NCBI GenBank assembly: GCA_012521625.1
Contig: JAAYLY010000081.1
Span: 1 to 8,132 of the forward strand
Length of the DNA stretch: 8,132 bases
Origin: Tissierellia bacterium
GTDB lineage: Bacteria; Bacillota; Clostridia; Tissierellales; Tissierellaceae
Reading direction: 5' to 3'
The translations under genes were made by a program, and so were the position numbers. Below the pieces are notes generated by a model. It saw nothing but the letters and a program-made list of their open reading frames with translations, ran no database searches and was not told the origin of the DNA. Shown here piece after piece: positions 1 to 5,858 of this stretch. Numbering within the stretch: position 1 is the first letter of the stretch; each line of letters opens with the position of its first letter.

Positions 1-44
1 GATCCAACTATAACGGATAAACTATTGACTATGGTACCTAACAT
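1..44 (-). CDS. DUF554 family membrane protein, N-terminal fragment (cut by window edge)
   Basis: Only the first 14 codons are inside the window; the rest lies beyond the left edge. Read on the minus strand from the ATG at 44-42, the peptide is MLGTIVNSLSVIVG followed by a partial codon. This matches the characteristic opening of DUF554 (YdfK-like) integral membrane proteins, which begin with a hydrophobic segment of the form GTIVN-x4-IxGS. An AAGGAG ribosome binding site at 53-58 sits 8 nt upstream of this ATG. Another ATG at 49-47 runs into a stop after three codons, so it is not the start. The gene is divergent from htpG. The family's function is not firmly established. The call rests on a short but distinctive N-terminus plus a good ribosome binding site. 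Confidence 0.6.
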   Translation of the reverse strand, partial: MLGTIVNSLSVIVG

Positions 45-168
45 CTCATCCACTCCTTATGTAGTTAGCTGCTTTTAAGTATAATTAATAGGATACAATA
101 TTTGTGGAATTTTTACCAGTATTTTATTGGAGTAAAGTATGAAATTTTTAAATTCCTTTTCCCATATG

Positions 169-197
169 TTGACAGTAATTTTCTCTTAATATAAAAT
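169..197 (+). promoter_or_regulatory. Sigma-A promoter of htpG
   Basis: A perfect -35 TTGACA at 169-174 is followed, after exactly 17 nt, by TAAAAT at 192-197, a -10 with five of six consensus bases. The predicted transcription start is near 203-205, at the left edge of the CIRCE-like repeat. That would leave a leader of about 50 nt before the htpG start codon. Confidence 0.75.
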
Positions 198-202
198 ATA
201 CA

Positions 203-229
203 TTAGCACTCAATCAATTTAACTGCTGA
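203..229 (+). promoter_or_regulatory. CIRCE-like HrcA operator upstream of htpG
   Basis: Positions 203-211 read TTAGCACTC, an exact match to the left arm of the CIRCE element (TTAGCACTC-N9-GAGTGCTAA). After exactly 9 nt, positions 221-229 read AACTGCTGA, which matches the right arm at six of nine positions. The element lies directly after the -10 box, over the expected transcription start, which is where HrcA operators usually sit. HrcA repression with release on heat shock is therefore inferred. The degenerate right arm may mean weaker binding. Confidence 0.6.
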
Positions 230-256
230 TAAACTTAGCTAAGGAGTCGATGTAGG

Positions 257-2116
257 ATGGAAAAGAGACAATTTAAAGCGGAATCTAAGAGGTTGTTGGA
301 TCTAGTCATCAATTCTATCTATTCCAATAAGGAGATTTTTTTGCGTGAACTTATATCCAACGCCAGCGATGCCCTTGATAAGATGTATTACAAGGCTTTA
401 AGGGATAAGGATATAGCCTTTAATAAGGATGACTTTTATATAAAGGTATCTATTGATAAGGATAAGAGGACCCTGACTGTGGAGGATACTGGCATCGGTA
501 TGACAGAGGAAGAGCTGGATACCAACCTAGGTACCATAGCCAAAAGTGGTTCCTTTGCCTTTAAACAAGATAATGAATTAAGTGATGAAATAGACATAAT
601 TGGACAATTTGGCGTAGGCTTTTATTCAGCCTTTATGGTAGCAGACCAGGTTACGGTAATTAGCAAGGCCCATGGGAGTGACAAGGCCTATAAGTGGGAA
701 TCTAGGGGTGTTGATGGATACACTATAGAGCCTGCTGAAAGAAAAGAAAGGGGTACTACTATAATCCTAAAACTTAAGGAAAATAGAGAAGATGAAGACT
801 ACGATCAATACTTAGACCAATATAGGATTAAGGCTTTGATAAAGAAGCATTCCGACTTTATCAGATATCCTATCAAGATGGATATGGTAAGTAGGAAGCC
901 TATAGAAGGAAAAGAAGGGGAATATGAGGAAGTTGTTGAAGAAAAGATCATCAACAGCATGGTTCCCATCTGGAGGAAGAACAAAAACGAACTAACGGAA
1001 GAAGATTATAAGAATTTCTATGCTGAAAAGCATTTCGGCTTTGATGAACCCCTAAAGCATATCCATCTAAGCGTTGATGGTACCTTAAGGTATGACGCTA
1101 TCCTCTATATTCCAAAAGAAGCCCCCTATGACTTCTATACTAAGGAATATGAAAAGGGGCTAGAATTATACTCCAGCGGTGTACTTATAATGGAAAAGTG
1201 CCCAGACCTGCTACCCGATTACTTCTCCTTTGTCAAGGGGGTAGTAGATTCAGAAGATTTATCCCTAAATATATCCAGGGAGATGCTGCAGCATGATAGG
1301 CAGCTTAAACTAATGGCCAATAGGATCAAGGACAAAATCAAGGACGAGCTTAGTAAGATGCTTAAGAATGAAAGGGATAAGTATGAAGAGTTCTTCAAAG
1401 CCTTTGGCCAACAACTTAAATACGGTATCTATGCTAACTTTGGAGTTAACAAGGATGAACTTAAGGACCTTTTGATCTTCTACTCCGCCAAGGAAGAGAA
1501 GATGATAACATTAAAGGAATATGTGGACTCCATGCCTAAGGAGCAGGAGAATATCTACTATGCTACCGGTGAAACAATAGAAAGGTTAGAGAGATTGCCT
1601 CAGGTTAACTTCGTCAAAGAAAAGGGCTATGATGTACTCTTCTTTACCGATTATATAGATGAATTTGCCATCAAAATGCTCCATGAATATGAGGGTAAAA
1701 AATTTAAATCCGTCTTAAGCAGCGATTTAGAACTGGGAGAGGAAAAGGAAGCTAACGAAGATTACAAGGAGATCTTCGATTATATGAAGGAACACCTGAA
1801 GGAGAGGGTTAAGGCCGTAAAGGGCACAAGGAAACTACAGGACCATCCCGTATATCTTACTAGCGAAGGGGAGTTATCCATCGAAATGGAGAAGGTCCTT
1901 AGCCAAATGCCTGATGGTGCCCACATAAAGGCTGACAAGGTATTGGAGGTAAATACCAACCACAAGGTCTTTGAGAAGCTTAAAGACGCCTATGAGAAGG
2001 ATAAGGACAAATTTAAGCTCTTAACAGACCTACTATATAACCAAGCCCTTTTAATAGAAGGACTTCCTTTAGAGGATCCGGTGGAGTTTAGTAATAATAT
2101 TTGGCAGTTATTATAA
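257..2116 (+). CDS. htpG: Hsp90-family molecular chaperone HtpG
   Basis: HtpG is the cytosolic bacterial Hsp90, a homodimeric ATP-driven chaperone that helps fold and remodel client proteins with DnaK. At 619 aa the protein has the normal family length and looks intact. The N-terminal GHKL ATPase domain has the Bergerat-fold motifs: E31-x3-N35-x2-D38, DTGIGM at 77-82, the lid start NLGTIAKSG at 90-98, GQFGVGF at 116-122 and GTT at 166-168. The middle domain (about 225-490) carries SREMLQ at 340-345, whose Arg341 and Gln345 correspond to the catalytic-loop residues that contact the ATP gamma-phosphate. The C-terminal dimerisation domain lacks the MEEVD tail of eukaryotic Hsp90, as expected in bacteria. 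The start is the ATG 10 nt after AAGGAG (241-246). An earlier ATG at 250 is followed at once by TAG. It is a single-gene unit with a CIRCE-like operator and a terminator at 2275-2312. Confidence 0.97.
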   Translation: MEKRQFKAESKRLLDLVINSIYSNKEIFLRELISNASDALDKMYYKALRDKDIAFNKDDFYIKVSIDKDKRTLTVEDTGIGMTEEELDTNLGTIAKSGSFAFKQDNELSDEIDIIGQFGVGFYSAFMVADQVTVISKAHGSDKAYKWESRGVDGYTIEPAERKERGTTIILKLKENREDEDYDQYLDQYRIKALIKKHSDFIRYPIKMDMVSRKPIEGKEGEYEEVVEEKIINSMVPIWRKNKNELTEEDYKNFYAEKHFGFDEPLKHIHLSVDGTLRYDAILYIPKEAPYDFYTKEYEKGLELYSSGVLIMEKCPDLLPDYFSFVKGVVDSEDLSLNISREMLQHDRQLKLMANRIKDKIKDELSKMLKNERDKYEEFFKAFGQQLKYGIYANFGVNKDELKDLLIFYSAKEEKMITLKEYVDSMPKEQENIYYATGETIERLERLPQVNFVKEKGYDVLFFTDYIDEFAIKMLHEYEGKKFKSVLSSDLELGEEKEANEDYKEIFDYMKEHLKERVKAVKGTRKLQDHPVYLTSEGELSIEMEKVLSQMPDGAHIKADKVLEVNTNHKVFEKLKDAYEKDKDKFKLLTDLLYNQALLIEGLPLEDPVEFSNNIWQLL

Positions 2117-2240
2117 TGTAGATTATGTGTAGATTTTAATACAAAGCTACATTTTAACAAAATCTAAGATTGGAATTTCTCCCAATTTAATGTTTTATAT
2201 CTACTTAGAAGCACCTCCTTAATAATTTATTATAAATGCC

Positions 2241-2270
2241 AACTGGATTGTAAATGCTAAATATCCAGTT
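2241..2270. repeat. 8-bp inverted repeat in the htpG/gdhA convergent gap
   Basis: AACTGGAT (2241-2248) and ATCCAGTT (2263-2270) are exact inverted repeats separated by 14 nt, followed on the plus strand by TTTTA. It may be a weak first terminator for htpG, just ahead of the strong hairpin at 2275-2312. The rest of the 282-base gap before 2241 holds only weak A/T-rich hairpins and no coding signal. Confidence 0.45.
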
Positions 2271-2274
2271 TTAG

Positions 2275-2312
2275 ACACAATAAAAGGGACATTACTGTCC
2301 CTTTTATTGTGT
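2275..2312. terminator. Bidirectional intrinsic terminator between htpG and gdhA
   Basis: A perfect 16-bp stem (2275-2290 with 2297-2312) closes a 6-nt loop. The inner part is GGGAC/GTCCC followed by TTTTATT, and the plus strand continues T-rich past the stem. The core is nearly symmetrical, so it can terminate htpG on the plus strand and glutamate dehydrogenase on the minus strand. This suits its place between two convergent genes. Confidence 0.88.
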
Positions 2313-2343
2313 TTATTATTTTTATTGTATTTATATGGTAGCC

Positions 2344-2408
2344 TATATTAATACCATTCCCTATATCTAAAACCATTACCCTTATGTGAATCCTTATATT
2401 AATACCAT
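2344..2408 (-). repeat. In-phase 14-bp direct repeat duplicating the gdhA stop region
   Basis: TATATTAATACCAT occurs at 2344-2357 and again at 2395-2408, offset by exactly 51 bp. On the minus strand the right copy contains the last codons of glutamate dehydrogenase (TGG TAT TAA). The left copy, 17 codons downstream in the same frame, again reads GAA TGG TAT TAA. The sequence between the two stops is open in that frame. This suggests a small tandem duplication or a former longer C-terminus, though chance in A/T-rich DNA is possible. Confidence 0.5.
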
Positions 2409-3670
2409 CCTCTTAACTTCATCGCATCGGCAACCTTCTTAACGGAATGCATATAGGCAGCTTTTCTCATACTTACATCGTATTCTTCTTTGATTTTCCA
2501 AATATCATTAAAAGCATTTACCATGGCTATTTCTTGCTTTTCTACTACCTCTTCCTCTTCCCAATAGTAGCCATATAGGTTCTGTACCCATTCAAAGTAG
2601 GATACGGTTACTCCACCTGAGTTAGTTAAGATATCTGGAGTTAATGGAATACCCCTTCTTTCTAAGACCTCATCTGCCTCTGGTGTAGTTGGGCCGTTGG
2701 CTGCCTCACAGATAAGTTTTACCTTCAACTTCTCTGCTATATCCTTAGTTATGGCATTTTCCAAGGCCGCTGGTATCAAGATGTCCACTTCTAAATTCCA
2801 GAAGTCATCTAGGCTTATTAATTCTGCCTTTGGATATTCTAGGAAATTCCTATTGCCCTTGGTATAGAAGTGGTCGTATAGGTCATCAAAATCCAAGCCA
2901 TCCTTATTATAGATAGCATAAGTACCATGGCTTGGCGTCCATTCGGCTAGGGCCACCACCCTAGCTCCTAGGTCTTGAACGTTTTTAACGGTGTAGCTAC
3001 CTACATTGCCAAAGCCTTGAACTGCTACTGTAGCACAATTAATATCTATGCCATACTTCTTAGCAGCCTCCCTCATAATTACCGCTACTCCAAAGCCTGT
3101 TGCTTCGCTTCTTCCCTTGGAGCCGCCCCATTCTACCGGCTTACCAGTTATAACCCCCAGGTCATGATTACCCGTTAACTTAATATACTCATCAACCATC
3201 CAAGCCATAACCTGGCCATTGGAGCCTACATCTGGGGCTGGAATATCTATCTTTTCTCCCAGATACTTATATAGGCCTCTTACATAACCCCTTGAAAGCC
3301 TCTCCAATTCTCCTTGGGAAAGGCTTGTAGGATCAACCGCTATTCCACCCTTTGCTCCACCGTAAGGGATACCAGTTACACAGCACTTAAAGGTCATCCA
3401 GATGGATAGGGCCTTAACTTCATCTAGGTTAACTGCAGGATGGAACCTGATTCCGCCCTTACCTGGCCCGATTGCTTCATTATGTAGGGACCTATAGCCT
3501 TTAAAGACCTTAACTGAACCATCATCCATCTTAACTGGTATGGATATTTCTATTACCCTTTGTGGCTCCTTAAGTAATTCATATACTGCCTGGTCTAGTT
3601 CCAAAGCTTCACATGCCAGCTTCACCTGCTTTTGTGCACTTTCCAATGGGCTTAAATTTTCCTTTGTCAT
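2399..3670 (-). CDS. gdhA: Glutamate dehydrogenase, probably NAD-dependent
   Basis: This cytosolic hexameric enzyme catalyses reversible oxidative deamination of glutamate to 2-oxoglutarate and ammonium. In amino-acid-fermenting anaerobes it usually works in the catabolic direction. At 423 aa it has the length of the RocG/GudB/Peptoniphilus group. The N-terminal substrate domain shows GPGKGGIRFHP (68-78), FKCCVTG (94-100), the catalytic-lysine motif PYGGAKGG (102-109, Lys107) and PAPDVG (144-149, with Asp147 the expected catalytic acid). The dinucleotide-binding domain has GFGNVG at 219-224. The acidic Glu243 after the second beta strand (LAEW, 241-244) favours NAD over NADP. From memory, the NAD-specific Peptoniphilus enzyme also has Glu at this position. 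The ATG start is supported by GGAGG (3678-3682) with 7-nt spacing. It is a single-gene unit with a 36-bp palindrome upstream and a shared terminator downstream. Confidence 0.95.
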   Translation of the reverse strand: MTKENLSPLESAQKQVKLACEALELDQAVYELLKEPQRVIEISIPVKMDDGSVKVFKGYRSLHNEAIGPGKGGIRFHPAVNLDEVKALSIWMTFKCCVTGIPYGGAKGGIAVDPTSLSQGELERLSRGYVRGLYKYLGEKIDIPAPDVGSNGQVMAWMVDEYIKLTGNHDLGVITGKPVEWGGSKGRSEATGFGVAVIMREAAKKYGIDINCATVAVQGFGNVGSYTVKNVQDLGARVVALAEWTPSHGTYAIYNKDGLDFDDLYDHFYTKGNRNFLEYPKAELISLDDFWNLEVDILIPAALENAITKDIAEKLKVKLICEAANGPTTPEADEVLERRGIPLTPDILTNSGGVTVSYFEWVQNLYGYYWEEEEVVEKQEIAMVNAFNDIWKIKEEYDVSMRKAAYMHSVKKVADAMKLRGWY

Positions 3671-3712
3671 ATTGATTCCTCCATCATTAAATTTATAAAT
3701 CTTAGCTATTTA

Positions 3713-3718
3713 ATTATA
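3713..3718 (-). promoter_or_regulatory. Candidate -10 box of gdhA
   Basis: Read on the minus strand, 3718-3713 is TATAAT, a perfect -10 hexamer lying 42 nt upstream of the glutamate dehydrogenase start codon. No good -35 hexamer is found 16-18 nt further upstream, where the sequence is TACTAT-like. That spot abuts the palindrome at 3740-3775. A promoter with a poor -35 next to a palindrome is compatible with activation by a regulator, but this is inference. Confidence 0.4.
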
Positions 3719-3739
3719 GATGTTGGTATTTATATATAG

Positions 3740-3775
3740 TATTTAGTTAGGACGAATATTCGCCCTAACTAAATA
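3740..3775 (-). repeat. 36-bp near-perfect palindrome upstream of gdhA
   Basis: Twelve-base arms TATTTAGTTAGG (3740-3751) and CCTAACTAAATA (3764-3775) flank a palindromic core CGAATATTCG (3753-3762). The only mispair is position 3752 with 3763. In a plus-strand RNA that pair would be A-C, but in a minus-strand RNA it is a G-U wobble. A minus-strand transcript could therefore fold it into a continuous 16-bp hairpin with a 4-nt loop. It is not followed by a U-run, so it is a poor intrinsic terminator. It ends next to the -35 region of the candidate gdhA promoter. It could be an operator, an RNA processing or stability hairpin, or a leftover terminator of the remnant gene just upstream. Confidence 0.75.
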
Positions 3776-3781
3776 AGACCA

Positions 3782-4030
3782 TTAAGTAACATCTCTTACA
3801 TACTGCCCTAGGATCATCTTATATTTATTCATATCCCTTTCACTTGGAGGCATAACATCTTTTAACTTATATTCTAAGCCAAGTTTTTTGTAAGTCTCAA
3901 AGCCAGTGAGTGATGAAGGTAGCAATTACTTCCTTCATTACCTCTTCTACCGCCATATCCTTATCATATATTTTACCAGATGCTTCCTGGATTTCAAAGG
4001 ATTGCCCTTCTGCTTAAACATCCCATCCAC
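3782..4030 (-). pseudogene. Frameshifted coding remnant of unknown family
   Basis: On the minus strand this 250-base stretch reads as protein only if the frame changes twice. From 4030 the frame gives VDGMFKQKGN. Near 3999 a one-base deletion is needed to continue as FEIQEASGKIYDKDM and AVEEVMKEVIATFITH. Near 3900 the frame returns to the first one and reads TGFETYKKLGLEYKLKDV, MPPSERDMNKYKM and ILGQYVRDVT, ending at TAA (3784-3782). Without the shifts each frame meets stops. The combined product is about 83 residues, charged and helix-rich, with codon use like the neighbours. No ribosome binding site precedes it and the readable frame runs back toward the ogg terminator, so the 5' end is probably missing. 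I do not recognise the family. Sequencing error is the main alternative to true decay. Confidence 0.5.
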
Positions 4031-4045
4031 AGTATACTTATAAAT

Positions 4046-4072
4046 AAAAAGTAGGCTTATAGCCTACCTTTT
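4046..4072. terminator. Terminator of ogg, symmetrical in both directions
   Basis: The stem GTAGGCT (4051-4057) and AGCCTAC (4061-4067) closes a 3-nt loop. On the minus strand it starts a few bases after the ogg stop codon and is followed by TTTTTATTTA, a standard intrinsic terminator. On the plus strand it is followed by CTTTTTTATTTT, so it can also act in that direction. Confidence 0.88.
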
Positions 4073-4942
4073 TTATTTTCCTATTCCTAATTCCCTAGCA
4101 TAATAAAATAAATACTGCTGGGCATAGCCTGCCAGCTTTCCAAATTTCTTATGGCCATATTCTTCTATCTTCTTATTATTGGTATTCTTTTTTAAATAGA
4201 AGTGCTCCATTACCCGCCTAACCCATACGTCTACTGGAAAGGCGTCTACCTTATTAAAGGCAAATAAAAGTATACAGCCTGCCACCTTAGGTCCTACCCC
4301 TGGTAGTTCCATCAAAGCCTTCTTACCCTCATCAGGACTTAAATCCCTTATGCCCTTTAGGTCTAATTCTCCCCTATGGATCATCTTACTACTTTCCACT
4401 ATCCTTACATCCCTAAAGCCTACCCTGCAGATTTCCCTTAAATCCTTAGGATCTGCCTTGGATAGTACTTCCGCTGTTGGAAAGCTATAATAGTCCCCTT
4501 CTATCCTTTCACCATAGTTTTGGGCTATTAAATCGATTGATTTCTTAATACGGGGTATCTGATTATTGGCTGATATTATAAAGGATATGGTAGTTTCAAA
4601 GGGGTCTTGATTTAGTATCCTTAAGCCTTGTCCAAATTCTGTAGCTTCCTTAAGGATAGGATCCTTGGATAATTCCTCCTTTATGGCCCCATAATCCCTT
4701 CCTAAATCGAAGTAGTTATACCAGATAGTATTAAAATCCTCCATGTTGGTATTGGATAGTATGATGTCTCCATCTTCTTTTTTGACGTTTAAAACCCTAT
4801 TAAAGGCTACGATGGTATAGCTATTATCCTCTTCTAGGTTCCATCTAAAAGCTTGTCCACATTCAAATATATCTTTAGGGTCGAAATCCCTTATATCCTT
4901 TAAGATTATCCTAGCTTTCTCTTCAATTATATGATAATTCAT
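4073..4942 (-). CDS. ogg: 8-oxoguanine DNA glycosylase / AP lyase (Ogg1 type)
   Basis: This bifunctional base-excision repair enzyme removes 8-oxoguanine and cuts the abasic strand. Numbering counts the first Met of the MM pair at 4945 as residue 1. The N-terminal OGG domain has ECGQAFRW (28-35), where Gly30 matches the residue of human OGG1 that reads the lesion's N7-H. SANNQIPRI (125-133) aligns with the human SSNNNIARI region. The helix-hairpin-helix/GPD signature LPGVGPKVAGC (214-224) carries the catalytic Lys220, and FPVDVW (236-241) the catalytic Asp239. Gln276 and Phe280 match the human residues that pack the flipped base. At 289 aa it has the length of clostridial Ogg. AAGGAG (4949-4954) lies 6 nt from the second ATG (4942) but only 3 nt from the first (4945), so the second is preferred. 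It has its own promoter and terminator. Confidence 0.93.
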   Translation of the reverse strand: MNYHIIEEKARIILKDIRDFDPKDIFECGQAFRWNLEEDNSYTIVAFNRVLNVKKEDGDIILSNTNMEDFNTIWYNYFDLGRDYGAIKEELSKDPILKEATEFGQGLRILNQDPFETTISFIISANNQIPRIKKSIDLIAQNYGERIEGDYYSFPTAEVLSKADPKDLREICRVGFRDVRIVESSKMIHRGELDLKGIRDLSPDEGKKALMELPGVGPKVAGCILLFAFNKVDAFPVDVWVRRVMEHFYLKKNTNNKKIEEYGHKKFGKLAGYAQQYLFYYARELGIGK

Positions 4943-4973
4943 CATCTACTCCTTACTAATAAATAATGCTTTT

Positions 4974-5002
4974 ATTATATCATAAGACTATTTCCTAATA
5001 AA
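4974..5002 (-). promoter_or_regulatory. Extended -10 promoter of ogg
   Basis: On the minus strand, TGATATAAT (4982-4974) is a perfect extended -10 element (TG-n-TATAAT). A weak -35, TTTATT (5002-4997), lies 17 nt upstream. It sits between the rex terminator and the ogg ribosome binding site, so ogg is probably transcribed separately from rex. Confidence 0.6.
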
Positions 5003-5024
5003 AGCTTCTAATTTTGGTAAAGAA

Positions 5025-5052
5025 AAAACTCATCTATTTTTAGATGAGTTTT
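5025..5052 (-). terminator. Intrinsic terminator of rex
   Basis: A perfect 12-bp stem (5025-5036 with 5041-5052) has a 4-nt loop and begins 4 nt after the rex stop codon. On the minus strand it runs into a T-rich tail, TTTTTTCTTT. This separates rex from ogg. Confidence 0.9.
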
Positions 5053-5056
5053 GATG

Positions 5057-5719
5057 CTAATTTTTCTTCTCTTCTGCTTCCTTTTTAAGCCCTTCATTCC
5101 TCTTTAAGAAATAGGATAGTGTAAATAAGCTTTCGCTTAACCTAACGCTTTCTAAGGTTACATCTTCTGGTACAATCAAATCTATAGTTGCAAAATTCCA
5201 GATGGCCTTAACTCCCGCCCTAACATAGATGTCTGCAACTTCTTGAGCTATTTCCTTAGATGTAGTGATTATACCGATCTCTACCTTATTTTCCTTGATG
5301 AAATCCTCTAATTCATCTAAGGGTCTCACATCCATATTTCTCTTGGCATGTCTCGTATTGTCAGGATTTATATCAAAAACTCCAATAATATTGAAGCCTG
5401 CTCTTTTAAATCCTCTGTAATAATATATTGCATGGCCGAGATTTCCTGCCCCTGTTATTACCACATTATACTCTCTATCTAAACCAAGTATCTTTCCTAA
5501 TTCATTATATAATTCTTCTACATTATATCCATAACCTTGTTGGCCAAATCCACCAAAATTATTTAAATCCTGTCTTATTTGTGATGCGGTATAGCCAGTT
5601 AAATTGCTTAATTCTTGAGAAGAAATCCTATTAACACCCTTATCTAATAATTCTCCTAAATACCTATAATAAATTGGCAATCTTCTTATGACTGTTATGG
5701 AAACTTCATTTTTAGCCAT
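5057..5719 (-). CDS. rex: Redox-sensing transcriptional repressor Rex
   Basis: Rex is a homodimeric repressor that binds DNA when NAD+ is plentiful and lets go when NADH rises, controlling fermentation and electron-transfer genes. The N-terminal winged helix begins at SITVIRRLPIYYRYL (residues 7-21), with the recognition region ASQIRQDL (45-52) and the wing GGFGQQGYGYN (56-66). The Rossmann domain has GAGNLG at 90-95, and Asp116 (FDIN) follows the second strand as an NAD(H)-selecting acid. The C-terminal domain-swapped helix SLFTLSYFLKR is at 197-207. I chose the ATG at 5719 (220 aa). The upstream GTG codons at 5734 and 5731 fall inside GGTGGTGA, which is itself the likely ribosome binding site 8 nt before this ATG. 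The family also begins close to the IRRLP motif. It has its own promoter with a possible Rex operator and its own terminator. Confidence 0.95.
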   Translation of the reverse strand: MAKNEVSITVIRRLPIYYRYLGELLDKGVNRISSQELSNLTGYTASQIRQDLNNFGGFGQQGYGYNVEELYNELGKILGLDREYNVVITGAGNLGHAIYYYRGFKRAGFNIIGVFDINPDNTRHAKRNMDVRPLDELEDFIKENKVEIGIITTSKEIAQEVADIYVRAGVKAIWNFATIDLIVPEDVTLESVRLSESLFTLSYFLKRNEGLKKEAEEKKN

Positions 5720-5743
5720 TATTACTTTCACCACCGAATCAAT

Positions 5744-5761
5744 TAGTTAAAATCGTATCAA
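5744..5761 (-). promoter_or_regulatory. Candidate Rex operator (autoregulation)
   Basis: On the minus strand the 18-mer is TTGATAC-GATT-TTAACTA. Against the Rex consensus TTGTTAA-N4-TTAACAA it matches 5 of 7 bases in the left arm and 6 of 7 in the right, with correct spacing. It covers about +1 to +18 of the predicted rex transcript, where bound Rex would block initiation. Autoregulation of rex is known in other bacteria; here it is inferred. Confidence 0.45.
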
Positions 5762-5767
5762 TTATAA

Positions 5768-5796
5768 ATTATAGCATTATATAGGAAAATAGTCAA
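5768..5796 (-). promoter_or_regulatory. Sigma-A promoter of rex
   Basis: On the minus strand, TTGACT (5796-5791) is followed after exactly 17 nt by a perfect TATAAT (5773-5768). The predicted start is near 5761. A 10-bp palindrome, TGCATATGCA (5799-5808), lies just upstream of the -35 box; its role is unknown. Confidence 0.8.
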
Positions 5797-5858
5797 TTTG
5801 CATATGCAGCTTTTAGAATATTTCTAATTTTATTTGTAATACTATAAGGAGAGGAGTG

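Noticed and set aside
1780..1965. Antisense open frame of about 61 codons inside htpG
   Set aside because: It overlaps a well-supported conserved gene, has no ribosome binding site and encodes no recognisable protein.
2975..3178. Plus-strand open frame of about 67 codons inside glutamate dehydrogenase
   Set aside because: It is antisense to a conserved gene, without start signals or a protein-like motif.
3895..3904. In-frame TGA in the remnant gene as a selenocysteine codon
   Set aside because: Reading through the TGA soon meets another stop, while a frame change at this point restores a long protein-like frame, so a frameshift explains it better.
5428..5634. Plus-strand open frame of about 68 codons inside rex
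   Set aside because: It is antisense to the conserved Rossmann and DNA-binding coding sequence and has no ribosome binding site.
5720..5734. Five-residue N-terminal extension of Rex using a GTG start
   Set aside because: The GTG codons are part of the likely ribosome binding site of the ATG at 5719, and the shorter start fits the family N-terminus.
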